The notes under the pieces were generated by a model, which worked only from the letters and a program-made list of their open reading frames with translations, searched no databases and was not told the origin of the DNA. 64,000 nucleotides of DNA. Origin: Bremerella sp. TYQ1 (lineage in GTDB: Bacteria > Planctomycetota > Planctomycetia > Pirellulales > Pirellulaceae). The stretch lies in contig NZ_CP083740.1 of the NCBI RefSeq assembly GCF_020150455.1, positions 1,736,001 through 1,800,000 on the forward strand, read 5' to 3'. A program made the position numbers and the translations under genes. Positions within the stretch are counted from its first letter, which is position 1. Every line of letters starts with the position of its first letter. Of the stretch, positions 27,149 through 36,371 are shown in pieces.

Positions 27149-28222
27149 TTACGCAGGCGCAGGAACTTCGATCGGGAAGTGCTTTTCGACCACCTCGTAG
27201 AATTCCTGCGGTGTCGAAACATTCGCAACATGCTTACGGAAATGGCGTGCCCCAGGCTTGGCCTGGGCATAGCAGCAAGCGAACTTTCGCATGAGCAGCG
27301 TCCCCTTGCTTTCGCCGAAACGCTGGACGACTAAATCGTAATGATTGAGCATGCAGTCTCGCTGCTCGATTAGCGTCGGCTCAGGTGGAATCGGCTTCCC
27401 TTGAATCGCCGCCGCCGCTTGAGCGAACAGCCATGGCCGCCCTAAGCAGGCTCTGGCAATCATCACGCCATCGACATCGTAGTCACGGAATGCACGATAG
27501 ACTTTCTCCGCCGAATCGAGGTCACCGTTGCCGATCAGCGGAATCTTTTTCAGATGCGATTTGATCTCGGAGATCCGCTCCCAATCCGCTTCTCCCTTGA
27601 AGTACTGCGAGGCGACGCGGCCGTGAACCGTCAGTGCCGCGGCGCCGCTCTCTTCGACGACCTGGGCGATCTCGTTGGCGTTGATCGCATCCATCGAACA
27701 GCCCAGACGAATCTTGGCGGTCACAGGGGTCGGGGCACATGCTTCGACCAATCGAGAGATGATCTGCCCCATCCGCTCTGGAACGCGTAGCAGGTAGGAG
27801 CCGCTGTGGGCTTTCTCGGTGACCTGTTTGACGGGGCAACCGAAGTTAATGTCGACGACGCTTACCTGGAACTCTTCGACCAGGCGGCTGCCGACTTTCG
27901 CCATCACATCAGGCTGGTTGTCCCAGATCTGAACGGCCAAAGGACGAGCCTCATCTTCGACACCCCACAACCGATCGGGGAATTCGGCTTCGTTCTCGTC
28001 GAGCCACTGAAAACCACGGGCATTGACCATTTCGGTCGCCAGCAGTCCGGCTCCACCATAACCGCGCACGATCTGCCGAAAGGCATAATTCGTGAAGCCA
28101 GCCATGGGAGCTTGAAGAATCGGGGGATCGATGACCATTTCACCGATTTTCAACGGTGGAACTTTCAGGTCGGTCGTTGTCGGTTCGATCCCAGTCAGGT
28201 CGAATTGGTGCGGAGTATCCAT
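27149..28222 (-). CDS. tRNA-dihydrouridine synthase
   Basis: A 357-residue flavin enzyme of the Dus family, which reduces uridine to dihydrouridine in tRNA. APMAGFTNYAFR opens the barrel; the NFGCPVKQVTEK segment has the GCP motif typical of the family; VTAKIRLG, ALTVHGR and IGNGDL follow in the normal order. The ATG at 28222 was chosen over a TTG at 28258. A second Dus gene lies at 30845, so at least two members with different tRNA positions are likely. Which of DusA, DusB or DusC it matches cannot be said from sequence. Confidence 0.93.
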   Translation of the reverse strand: MDTPHQFDLTGIEPTTTDLKVPPLKIGEMVIDPPILQAPMAGFTNYAFRQIVRGYGGAGLLATEMVNARGFQWLDENEAEFPDRLWGVEDEARPLAVQIWDNQPDVMAKVGSRLVEEFQVSVVDINFGCPVKQVTEKAHSGSYLLRVPERMGQIISRLVEACAPTPVTAKIRLGCSMDAINANEIAQVVEESGAAALTVHGRVASQYFKGEADWERISEIKSHLKKIPLIGNGDLDSAEKVYRAFRDYDVDGVMIARACLGRPWLFAQAAAAIQGKPIPPEPTLIEQRDCMLNHYDLVVQRFGESKGTLLMRKFACCYAQAKPGARHFRKHVANVSTPQEFYEVVEKHFPIEVPAPA

Positions 28223-28285
28223 GGGCTTTATCGTTTCCACTTCGGCGAGAAACGTCAAGTGGCAAACTGGAAAGCCGCAAACGAC

Positions 28286-28915
28286 TTAGGGAATTCGGCT
28301 AGGCTGAATCGGCGCGCTGCTGGAGCCGCTCGAAACGGCTGGATTGTTCGACCAGCTGGTGCTCGGCACGGCGGACGTCGCTGGAGGGGCGAGCGGAGTC
28401 GTCGCGGTGTTTGCCGACTGGGTCGAATCCGATACCTCGTTGACGTGCATGCCTCGTAAATACGGATTCGAGCTACCACTGGACGTGGTCGCTGAAGCAG
28501 ATGAAGCTGCGGTTGAACCAGATGGAGTGGTGTTCGCGGGAGGGGTAGTTGTGCTTATTTCCTGAGTATGGCTCGCTTGAACGACGCCGCTGGTGCTGCT
28601 GGAAGAAGATTGCCCCACTTTCTGCCATCCTCCTTGGCCGTAACTAGAAGGAGCTCCAGAGGTTGGGGCCGTATTGGCAGGCGGTGTGAATTGAGCCGGC
28701 GGGTTGGTTTGCATGCCACCCTGAATCGTCGGAGCCTGATTGGCCGCTGGTCCCTGGTAATACGGAGCCGTTTGCGACTGCTGACCGTACGTCTGCGTTC
28801 CAGGCGGAGGAAGCCTCTGAGGGCCATAGACGGCAAATGGATTGACCTGCGACTGCTGATTCTGGCAGCCGGCCATCAGAAGCAAAAACAAGCTAGCGGA
28901 AACGAGGCTTCTCAT
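28286..28915 (-). CDS. Lipoprotein, low-complexity Ser/Thr/Pro/Gln-rich
   Basis: A 209-residue predicted lipoprotein: MRSLVSASLFLLLMAGC ends in the lipobox MAGC. The mature part is almost wholly Gln, Pro, Ser, Thr and Ala (for example QASHTQEISTTTPPANTT), so it is probably extended and may span or coat the cell envelope. No domain recognised. AAGGA precedes the ATG at 28915 with an 8-base gap. It lies 63 bases before the dus gene on the same strand. Confidence 0.72.
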   Translation of the reverse strand: MRSLVSASLFLLLMAGCQNQQSQVNPFAVYGPQRLPPPGTQTYGQQSQTAPYYQGPAANQAPTIQGGMQTNPPAQFTPPANTAPTSGAPSSYGQGGWQKVGQSSSSSTSGVVQASHTQEISTTTPPANTTPSGSTAASSASATTSSGSSNPYLRGMHVNEVSDSTQSANTATTPLAPPATSAVPSTSWSNNPAVSSGSSSAPIQPSRIP

Positions 28916-29068
28916 AGGAAATCCTTTTCCGGACTCGGCACCCACTTCCCAGCTTCCTGCAGGGAAAACTGCCTTCCTCCCGAAATTCAATCATCGCATC
29001 AGCCCACACACTTCGGCTGACAGCGGGGGGAGGTTACCAAAGACTGCTAGCCAGCAGCAATACGAATT

Positions 29069-29102
29069 GCGGAAACCTGAGAGAATTCTCTCAAGTTTCC
29101 GC
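29069..29102 (-). terminator. Long palindrome after the small envelope-protein gene
   Basis: GCGGAAAC (29069-29076) pairs with GTTTCCGC (29095-29102), with an inner self-complementary TGAGAGAATTCTCTCA; one mismatched pair. It begins 18 bases after the stop of the gene at 29120. No strong T run follows (AATTCGTATT), so termination is likely but not certain. Confidence 0.6.
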
Positions 29103-29119
29103 AGGGCATTTCCGAGCGA

Positions 29120-29608
29120 TTAAAGCGAGTTATCGATGATCGCAGGCGTTTGAGCGACAACTACTTCGCCATCGGCATCCACAATTTTCATCGCGGCTTG
29201 ATCATTCGCCGAAGGCTCGACGGGGGCTTCGACAGCCGCTTCCTCCGCTTGAACATACGGATTGATCACAACTTGCGGCTCGGGAATCGACCGCTCGACG
29301 GCATAGGAAGCGCCCGGCGAATAAGACGAGATCGGATAAGGACTCATCCCGTACGGTACCGCCACATTGTGCGAGTAGTAAACCGGCGGATGCAATGCAT
29401 AGTAAGGGGGCGTCGGAATGTAACCGAGCGACCGATTCAAGGAGTATGGCCCCCATGACCAATTGTTATTGCCGTAGCCGAAGTTGTTCCCGAAACCGAC
29501 CGATGAGGTACGATGGACAATGATATTGCCATCCGCCTTAGCTTCGCGAACCGAAAAACAACCTGCGGTGATCGCCGCAGCCAACAACAACAGACATACC
29601 TTGCGCAT
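29120..29608 (-). CDS. Secreted Tyr/Pro/Asn-rich protein, function unknown
   Basis: A 162-residue exported protein. MRKVCLLLLAAAITAGC ends like a lipobox, but an alternative type I cleavage site (AKA, then DG) follows at about residue 27, so lipidation is uncertain. The body is low-complexity: GFGNNFGYGNNNWSWGPYS and many Tyr and Pro residues, then an acidic Ala-rich tail. AAGGTG precedes the ATG at 29608. It is divergent from queG. Composition suggests a structural or surface role; no family recognised. Confidence 0.68.
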   Translation of the reverse strand: MRKVCLLLLAAAITAGCFSVREAKADGNIIVHRTSSVGFGNNFGYGNNNWSWGPYSLNRSLGYIPTPPYYALHPPVYYSHNVAVPYGMSPYPISSYSPGASYAVERSIPEPQVVINPYVQAEEAAVEAPVEPSANDQAAMKIVDADGEVVVAQTPAIIDNSL

Positions 29609-29724
29609 CTCAGAGCACCTTGCGTGATCATGCTGACGAACCCCTCCGTGGTAATTCAATCCTTATAACCTCACCCTAATTACGCCCCTGAGCGAACGCA
29701 AATTCATTTGCCGGTTTTGTACAC

Positions 29725-30864
29725 GTGTCGATTTCCACCGATGATCTGACTTCGTTGATCCGAGAGGAAGCCTTGCGACTGGGCTTCTCTGCGGTGGGAA
29801 TTTGCCCGGCGGTCACCCCAACGGGACTGCATCGATTTCATGAATGGCTCGACGCTGGATTTGCCGGGCAAATGCAATATCTAGAGGACCGCCGCGAAGC
29901 GTATGCCCACCCCAAGCATGTGCTCGATGGCGTGCAAAGCATTGTCATGTTGGCGCTGAATTACAAAAGCGAGTCCATTCCACCGCTGGGGCCGGGGCAG
30001 GGCAGGGTCTCCCGCTACGCATTCGGCGAACTCGATTACCACGACTGGATCCACGCACGACTCAAGCAGTTCAAAAAGTCGATCGCCCAGTGGGATGCCG
30101 AGGCGAGCGTGCGGGGCGTCGTCGATACGGCCCCACTGCTGGAACGAGAGTTCGCACAGTTGGCCGGACTAGGCTGGATCGGCAAGAACTCGATGCTGCT
30201 TAATAAGCAGCTGGGCAGCCTGTTTTTCCTGGCCGCCATCTTGATCGACCGAGAACTCGTTTACGACGATCCGCACAACGCCAGCCACTGCGGCACATGC
30301 ACCGCATGTCTGGATGCCTGTCCAACTGACGCGTTCGAAGGCCCTGGCGTGCTGAACGCGACCAAGTGTATTTCGTATCTTACGATTGAACTCCGCGACG
30401 AGATTCCCGCGCAGCTACGCCCCGGGATGCAAGATTGGGTCTTTGGATGCGATGTTTGCCAGGACGTTTGCCCCTGGAATGGAAAACCACCTGTCACATC
30501 TCACGACGCATTTTTCCCGGCGTCTGATCGAGCCCCACTCCAGTTGCGATCGCTGTTCACGATGACCGATGACGACTTTCGAGCCCGCTTTCGGAAGACG
30601 CCTCTTTGGCGAACGAAACGTCGCGGCGTACTGCGGAACGCCGCGATCGCGCTTGGCAATCGTCCACACCCGGAAAATCTGGCGGCGTTATCCCAGGGAT
30701 TGAACGACGAAGAATGGCTCATCCGAGGCGCAGCTGCCTGGGCGATCGGTCAACATGCCGAGCAGCAGTGTGCTCCGCTTCTTCGCGATCGGCTGGCCGT
30801 GGAAGAAAATGAACACGTGCGAGCCGAAATCGAAAACGCGCTGACTAGCCGGCCGAGCAGTTGA
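29725..30864 (+). CDS. queG: Epoxyqueuosine reductase QueG
   Basis: A 379-residue cobalamin- and Fe-S-dependent enzyme that makes the last step of queuosine in tRNA. The catalytic aspartate (Asp134 in GVVDTAPLLERE), the eight cluster cysteines (CGTCTACLDACP at 189-200, Cys215, and CDVCQDVCPWNG at 242-253) and the C-terminal HEAT-like repeat are present. Length fits QueG. The start is a GTG at 29725; an inverted repeat GCAAAT/ATTTGC lies just before. The last 20 bases overlap the 3-prime end of the opposing dus gene. Confidence 0.95.
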   Translation: MSISTDDLTSLIREEALRLGFSAVGICPAVTPTGLHRFHEWLDAGFAGQMQYLEDRREAYAHPKHVLDGVQSIVMLALNYKSESIPPLGPGQGRVSRYAFGELDYHDWIHARLKQFKKSIAQWDAEASVRGVVDTAPLLEREFAQLAGLGWIGKNSMLLNKQLGSLFFLAAILIDRELVYDDPHNASHCGTCTACLDACPTDAFEGPGVLNATKCISYLTIELRDEIPAQLRPGMQDWVFGCDVCQDVCPWNGKPPVTSHDAFFPASDRAPLQLRSLFTMTDDDFRARFRKTPLWRTKRRGVLRNAAIALGNRPHPENLAALSQGLNDEEWLIRGAAAWAIGQHAEQQCAPLLRDRLAVEENEHVRAEIENALTSRPSS

Positions 30865-31897
30865 CCTGCTTGTTGTGGATGTCGGACGAGAGATAGTTGC
30901 CAGGCTGATCGGTCGAGTAAAACTCGTCTCGAATCGCTTCCCAGTCGGCCATTTCCTTGATGCGAACGAACTTGGCACGCACCTCTTCGATCTGCGGGTG
31001 CAGGAACGAATACTTCACGCCGAACTTTCGGAAGTTGGTCATCGCTTTCGCTTCGCCGTAAAGCTCGACCACCAGGCGAAGATGTTCTTCGATGATCTCC
31101 AACTGCTCGAACGTTGTCGGAGGTGGCGGCAATGGTTCTCCTGCGGCTAAGGCTCTTGCCTGCTGAAAGATCCAAGGATTCCCGATCGCGCCACGGGCCA
31201 CGGTTACGCCGTTGACCCCGGTCTCGCGCATCATGTCAAAGCAATCTTGCGCGGAGAAAAGGTCGCCGCTGCCAAGAATGGTTCGGTCGCCGACATGTCG
31301 CTTCACTTCGGCAAGGAACTCCCAGCGGCTGGGGCCAATGTATCGCTGCTCGACGGTACGTCCGTGAACCGTGATCGCATCGACACCGATCTCGAAGGCT
31401 CCATCGAGGATCTCGAAGAACTTATCTCGGCTTTCCTCGGTATCATCAATCCCACGACGCATCTTCACCGTCAGTGGCATGTCACTCGGTACAACGTCGC
31501 GTGTGCGGCGAACGATCTCTAACGCCACCTCTGGCTGACTGAGATGAAAGCCACCTCGGCAGCGCCCCAACACCTTCTTGACCGGACAGCCGAAGTTGAT
31601 GTCGATGACGTCGAAGCCTGCTTCGACCAAACGCTTCGCGCCGGCAGAAAACTGCTCCGGTTCTGCCCCCATCAATTGACCGCCCACCGGATGCTCTTCG
31701 TCAGCGATGGCCAGGAAGTGGCGGTTCTTTTTGCGATCGTTCAACTCGACAAGAAACTTATCGAGCATCACTTCACAAATCGTATACGGAGCCCCCATGC
31801 GACGCGCGATCACACGCATCGACATGTCGCTGTAGCCGGAAAGGGCGGCTTGAACGAGGGGAAAATCGAGTTCTAAGTTGCCGAGACGTAAGGCCAT
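30845..31897 (-). CDS. tRNA-dihydrouridine synthase (second copy)
   Basis: A 350-residue Dus-family flavoenzyme: ALSGYSDMSMR opens the barrel, DINFGCPVKKVLG holds the GCP motif, LTVKMRRG, AITVHGR and ILGSGDL follow. It shares the fold but little detail with the Dus at 27149, so it likely modifies another tRNA site. Nearest I can say is DusB-like. Its stop lies inside the end of queG on the other strand, an overlap of 20 bases. Confidence 0.92.
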   Translation of the reverse strand: MALRLGNLELDFPLVQAALSGYSDMSMRVIARRMGAPYTICEVMLDKFLVELNDRKKNRHFLAIADEEHPVGGQLMGAEPEQFSAGAKRLVEAGFDVIDINFGCPVKKVLGRCRGGFHLSQPEVALEIVRRTRDVVPSDMPLTVKMRRGIDDTEESRDKFFEILDGAFEIGVDAITVHGRTVEQRYIGPSRWEFLAEVKRHVGDRTILGSGDLFSAQDCFDMMRETGVNGVTVARGAIGNPWIFQQARALAAGEPLPPPPTTFEQLEIIEEHLRLVVELYGEAKAMTNFRKFGVKYSFLHPQIEEVRAKFVRIKEMADWEAIRDEFYSTDQPGNYLSSDIHNKQVNCSAG

Positions 31898-32232
31898 GGG
31901 GCCGTTATTACCTTGAAAATCGAGACATTCGGAAATGATTCACCCAGGATATCAGTAAAAAGCTGCACGAAAAGTGCGAGTTTCCGCCACTCTCCACTTT
32001 TGCATCAAGAGGAGCGTGCTGACGACCGAAATTTTTCGCAACTAAGATAAAGTCCACAATATGGGTGGTCGATATATGCTCACATGGAACTGCTTTAGCC
32101 ACGGCTTTCACAGTAAACGCATATATCCAACTCAAGAGCATACGTCGCTGGTTTCTGAGATCACCAGCGATGTTCAGGGGTCGATCGGTTACCTGCCCCA
32201 ACCGGTCGACCCCGTTTTTTTCTTGGGACTTC
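31898..32232. other. 335-base gap with a plus-strand terminator
   Basis: Lies between zwf and the second dus gene, both leftward. No coding frame is convincing. It holds the strong plus-strand terminator at 32177-32220 that faces the end of zwf, leaving open a short rightward RNA. Confidence 0.4.
32177..32220 (+). terminator. Strong rho-independent terminator, plus strand, with no known plus gene
   Basis: GGGGTCGATCGGTT (32177-32190) pairs with AACCGGTCGACCCC (32200-32213) with one G-T pair, loop of 9, then GTTTTTT. The T run is on the plus strand only. Both flanking genes run leftward, so its natural target would be a rightward transcript from 31900-32176. Confidence 0.75.
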
Positions 32233-33681
32233 TTAGTGCAGCACCGGGCAGACGTCGAACCACTGTCGGCCATGCTCGGCCATCCAGTCGTTGGATTCGG
32301 TCGGTCCCCAGAAGCCGGTTTCGTACATGTGCAGCGAAGGCGCTTCCGCTGATCGCCAGGTTTGAATGATTGGGTCGATAATGCCCCAAGCCAGTTCCAC
32401 TTCGTCGCTACGCGCGAACAGGCTGGCGTCGCCTTGCAGGGCATCCAACAGCAAACGCTGGTAGGCATCCGGCATCTCGCCTTGGAATTCCTTGCAGAAG
32501 CGGAAGTCGAGCGGGGTCGTCCGCGTCATCATGCCTTCGTCAGGAACTTTGGTTTGAATCTGCAGCTGCAGGCCCTCGGCCGGCTGAATCTGCATCACCA
32601 GACGGCAGGCATCGAGATGACACTTCTGTTTGTCAAACAGCGTGTGGGGGGGTTGATTGTATTGAATGACAATCTGCGTCGTGCGGCACGACATCCCTTT
32701 ACCGCTGCGCAGATAGAAAGGAACACCATTCCAGCGCCAGTTGTCGACCCACAATCGTAACGCGGCGAACGTTTCGGTCTGGCTGTTTTCTGGAACGCCT
32801 TCTTCCTGACGATAGCCAGCATACTGCCCACGAAGCGTTTCCTTGGCGATCTCTTCCGACGACATTGGACGAATGGCTTGTAGCACTTTGACTTTTTCGT
32901 CACGCACCATATCGGCATCGAAACGGACCGGCGATTCCATCGCTGTCACCATCAGCAGCTGCAGCAGATGGTTCTGGAACATGTCGCGAAGCACGCCTGC
33001 TTGATCGTAGTATCCGCCGCGACGACCGACGACAACTTCTTCAGCCACGGTGATTTGCACGTGGTCAATATAGTTACGATTCCAAAGCGGCTCGAAAATC
33101 GAGTTGGCGAATCGCATGACCAACAAGTTCTGGACGGTCTCTTTGCCCAGATAATGGTCGATACGATAGACCTGCTTTTCTGGAAAGACGCGGTTGACGT
33201 CATCGTTCAGCTGTTTGGCCGTTCCCAAGTCGTAGCCAAACGGTTTCTCCAGGACAATTCGACGATCTCCTTCGTCCTGATTTGCGAGCCCCGATTCACC
33301 CAGCTTGTCGATCGCCGAAGCGTACAACTTGGGGGCAGTTGAAAGGTAATAGACGCGTTCGGCGGCTCCCCCTTCGACTTCTTCCAGGAATGCCTTCAGC
33401 CCTTGCAGGTCTTCCAGCTTCGTCAAGTCGCCGGGGTGGTAATAGACGTTGGCCGCGAACTCGCTCCACGCTCCTTCGTCGAACTTCTTGCCGGTGAACT
33501 CTTCCGTGCTGCTTTTGAGCTCCTTGCGCCAGGCATCGTGCGAAAACTCGGTCCGCGACATGCCGACGATCCGCGTATTCTTGGGCAGCCGTCCCTTTTT
33601 CGAGAGTAAAAAGAGAGCGGGGATCAGCTTGCGACTCGTCAAGTCGCCTGAGGCACCGAAGATGACAATGGTATGAGACAT
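32233..33681 (-). CDS. zwf: Glucose-6-phosphate 1-dehydrogenase
   Basis: A 482-residue enzyme that oxidises glucose 6-phosphate to 6-phosphogluconolactone with NADP, the entry to the pentose phosphate pathway. The cofactor loop GASGDLTSRKL (9-19), EKPFG (145-149) and the active-site signature RIDHYLGKE (173-181) with its histidine are intact. AGGAAAAGCC precedes the ATG. It is the last gene of the leftward group gnd, SDR, zwf, so it belongs to a pentose-phosphate cluster. Confidence 0.97.
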   Translation of the reverse strand: MSHTIVIFGASGDLTSRKLIPALFLLSKKGRLPKNTRIVGMSRTEFSHDAWRKELKSSTEEFTGKKFDEGAWSEFAANVYYHPGDLTKLEDLQGLKAFLEEVEGGAAERVYYLSTAPKLYASAIDKLGESGLANQDEGDRRIVLEKPFGYDLGTAKQLNDDVNRVFPEKQVYRIDHYLGKETVQNLLVMRFANSIFEPLWNRNYIDHVQITVAEEVVVGRRGGYYDQAGVLRDMFQNHLLQLLMVTAMESPVRFDADMVRDEKVKVLQAIRPMSSEEIAKETLRGQYAGYRQEEGVPENSQTETFAALRLWVDNWRWNGVPFYLRSGKGMSCRTTQIVIQYNQPPHTLFDKQKCHLDACRLVMQIQPAEGLQLQIQTKVPDEGMMTRTTPLDFRFCKEFQGEMPDAYQRLLLDALQGDASLFARSDEVELAWGIIDPIIQTWRSAEAPSLHMYETGFWGPTESNDWMAEHGRQWFDVCPVLH

Positions 33682-33854
33682 GGCTTTTCCTGTTGCGAGT
33701 GCCGCAGACCGGCCATGTTATCGCACATGGACCACCGACGGCACGGTTGAGCGAGCGTCTACACTTCCCACTAGCCAAACTAACGGCAATTGGCACGATG
33801 GCCAATTACGCCCCGCGATTTTCTCGGAAGATTATTCCGGCGAATCGCTGAGCT

Positions 33855-34640
33855 CTAGAACCGCATCGCGGTAAAGCCACCGTCGACATAAACCGTGGCA
33901 CCGGTGATGAAGCTGCCGGCGACTTGTGAGAGCAACAGTATGGATGCTCCGACAAGCTCTTCCGGTTCACCAAATCGAGCCATCGGCGTTTGGCCGATGA
34001 TATTGTCGACACGTTCTTTGTCGAGAATCTTTCGATTCTGTTCGGCGGGGAAAAATCCAGGGCAAAGCACATTGAACCGGACGTTCTTGGTCGCATATTC
34101 ACGAGCCAGGTTCTTCGTCAGATTCAAGACGGCTGCCTTGGATGCCGAGTAAGCAAACACGCGTGAGAGGGGGAGATGGGCGGTGACGCTACCGATGTTC
34201 AGGATGGCGCCTCCTTTTTCCTGACTGGCCATCGTCGGGGCAAAAACCTGACACGCGAGATGCGTTCCTGTCAGATTGGTGTCCATGACGCGTTGCCAGT
34301 CTTCGTCGGTGATTTCTTCGTAAGGAACCGAAGAATTCACGCCGGCGCAGTTGACCAGCATATCGACGCGGCCGAATTTTTCGATGCACTTGTCACGCAT
34401 CTCGGCGAGCGAGTCGCGCGAGAGCGTATCGGCCGCAATGAACTCTGCTTTGCCTCCGGAAGAAAGAATGCGATCGGCTCGGGCCTGACCACGTTCAGGG
34501 TTCAAGCCGCTTACGATGACAGTGGCACCTGCCGAAGCAAGACCTTCTGCAATGGCACCACCCAAGACGCCGGAAGCACCAATCACGATGGCAACTTGGC
34601 CATCCATTCCAAACAGTTTCGTTAAGTAGTCAGCGGCCAT
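33855..34640 (-). CDS. SDR family oxidoreductase, gluconate dehydrogenase-like
   Basis: A 261-residue short-chain dehydrogenase. The cofactor loop GASGVLGG (21-28), NCAG (97-100), catalytic Ser151 and the YSASK pair Tyr164 and Lys168 are present, as is the C-terminal VYVDGGF. It resembles sugar-acid dehydrogenases such as gluconate 5-dehydrogenase or 2-deoxygluconate 3-dehydrogenase. The position between gnd and zwf supports a role in gluconate or sugar-acid use, but the substrate is inferred. Confidence 0.82.
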   Translation of the reverse strand: MAADYLTKLFGMDGQVAIVIGASGVLGGAIAEGLASAGATVIVSGLNPERGQARADRILSSGGKAEFIAADTLSRDSLAEMRDKCIEKFGRVDMLVNCAGVNSSVPYEEITDEDWQRVMDTNLTGTHLACQVFAPTMASQEKGGAILNIGSVTAHLPLSRVFAYSASKAAVLNLTKNLAREYATKNVRFNVLCPGFFPAEQNRKILDKERVDNIIGQTPMARFGEPEELVGASILLLSQVAGSFITGATVYVDGGFTAMRF

Positions 34641-34729
34641 CCGGCTTTCGATCTTATTCTAGAACCCCCAGACCAGAGATGGTCTGGGAGTCAGTGGCAG
34701 GTAATAGAGATCCGAAACAGGAGCGTGCG

Positions 34730-36175
34730 TTACGACTTTGGCTCGCGACGACGCTGAATCCATTCGGCGTGGAAGGTGCCTTCCTTGTCGGTACGCTGGA
34801 ACGTGTGAGCACCGAAGTAATCGCGTTGAGCCTGAAGCAAGTTGGCCGGTAGGCGATCGTTACGGTAGCCGTCGTAGTAGGCCAAAGCCCCGGCGAAAGC
34901 TGGAGTTGGAACGCCCAGTTCGACGGCGGTCTTCACGACCGAACGCCAACCGTCTTGTCCCTTGGTAACCGCTTCGGTGAAGTATGGATCCAACAGAAGG
35001 TTTTCGAGGTTGGCATCCTTGTCGAATGCTTCCTTGATGCGATCGAGGAATTGGGCACGAATGATACAGCCACCTCGCCACAAGAGGGCACAGTCGCCGT
35101 AGTTAAGGCCCCAATCATGTTCGGCGGAAGCAGCTTGCAGCTGAACGAAACCTTGTGCGTAGCTGCACAGCTTCGACGCGTACAACGCTTCGCGAACCTG
35201 TTCGATGAACTTCGTGCGATCTTCCGAAGTCTTGCCGCTTGGACCGGTAAGCACTTTGCTGGCACGAACGCGAGCTTCCTTGGCAGCCGACAAGCCACGG
35301 GCATAAACGGCCGTGGTGACCAGCGTGCTCGGCACGCCGAGATCCAATGCCAACTGGCTCATCCATTTACCGGTACCCTTGGCACCAGCAACGTCGAGGA
35401 TCTTGTCGACGAGGTAGCCTTCGCCGTCGTCATCTTTCACGCTGAAGATGTCGCGGGTGATTTCGATCAAGTAGCTTTGCAGGTCACCGCTGTTCCATTG
35501 ATCGAAGACGTCGTAAAGTTCGTCGTTGGTCAGCCCCAGGCCATGTTTCAGCAGGAAGTAGGCTTCGCAGATCAGCTGCATGTCGCCATATTCGATGCCG
35601 TTATGGACCATCTTGACGTAGTGACCGGCACCGCGAGGACCAACCCATTCGCAGCAAGGAATGTCGTTGTTCGGTCCAACTTTGGCGGAGATGGCCTGGA
35701 AGATTTCCTTGATGTGCGGCCAAGCGGCTTCGCTACCACCAGGCATCAAGCTTGGGCCCTTCAACGCGCCTTCTTCACCACCGGAAACACCGGAACCGAC
35801 GAACAGCAGCCCCTTTTCTTCGACGTACTTGGTACGACGTTCGGTGTCGGCATAGTGGGTGTTACCACCGTCGATGATGATGTCGCCTGGCTCCATGAGC
35901 GGAAGCAGTTCTTCGATCACCGCGTCGACCGCTGGGCCTGCTTTGATGAGCAGCATGATCTTGCGCGGACGCTTGAGCGAAGCGACCATCGTCTTCAGGT
36001 CGTGGCAACCCACAAACTGCTTACCGGCAGCACGTCCTTGAATGAATTCATCCGTTTTCTCGGTGGTTCGATTGTAGACGGCAACCTTGTAGCCGCGGCT
36101 TTCGACGTTCAGGGCCAAGTTCTCACCCATCACGGCGAGACCAATCAAACCAAAATCGCAGGAAGCATCGGACAT
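34730..36175 (-). CDS. gnd: 6-phosphogluconate dehydrogenase (decarboxylating)
   Basis: A 481-residue enzyme that turns 6-phosphogluconate into ribulose 5-phosphate with release of CO2. The NADP-binding GLAVMGENLALN (11-22), SGVSGGEEGALKGPSLMPGG and the active-site segment AGAKGTGKWMSQLALDLG are visible and full length. AGAGGAAAG precedes the ATG. With zwf and an SDR it forms the oxidative pentose phosphate group. Confidence 0.97.
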   Translation of the reverse strand: MSDASCDFGLIGLAVMGENLALNVESRGYKVAVYNRTTEKTDEFIQGRAAGKQFVGCHDLKTMVASLKRPRKIMLLIKAGPAVDAVIEELLPLMEPGDIIIDGGNTHYADTERRTKYVEEKGLLFVGSGVSGGEEGALKGPSLMPGGSEAAWPHIKEIFQAISAKVGPNNDIPCCEWVGPRGAGHYVKMVHNGIEYGDMQLICEAYFLLKHGLGLTNDELYDVFDQWNSGDLQSYLIEITRDIFSVKDDDGEGYLVDKILDVAGAKGTGKWMSQLALDLGVPSTLVTTAVYARGLSAAKEARVRASKVLTGPSGKTSEDRTKFIEQVREALYASKLCSYAQGFVQLQAASAEHDWGLNYGDCALLWRGGCIIRAQFLDRIKEAFDKDANLENLLLDPYFTEAVTKGQDGWRSVVKTAVELGVPTPAFAGALAYYDGYRNDRLPANLLQAQRDYFGAHTFQRTDKEGTFHAEWIQRRREPKS

Positions 36176-36232
36176 GATGTTTCTTTCCTCTGAGAATTAA
36201 CGGGTCAGTGTTTCTTGTTACTTCTGATCCCC

Positions 36233-36321
36233 TCGCCCCTCAGGGAAGAGGGTTAGGGTGAGGGGCGAACGGGGTGCCTGCTTCCTCAACCCTCACCCTG
36301 GCTCTATCCCTTGGAAAGGGA
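36233..36321. repeat. Palindromic repeat between gnd and the HAD gene
   Basis: TCGCCCCTCA (36233-36242) pairs with TGAGGGGCGA (36259-36268) around a loop with GAGGGTTAGGG. A second, inverted and weaker copy follows (CAACCCTCACCCTGGCTC, about 36288-36305), then TCCCTT/AAGGGA. A rougher partial match lies at 7532-7560. This resembles the widespread CCCTCACCCTAACCC-type intergenic repeats of many bacteria. Confidence 0.7.
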
Positions 36322-36371
36322 AAGGAAACAGGATTCGTGAAGTTGCCACAGGTACCCGCTGTTGTGTTTTC

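Noticed and set aside
34955-36193. Plus-strand open frame of 412 codons over gnd
   Set aside because: Antisense shadow of a clear gnd gene; its translation has no recognisable fold.
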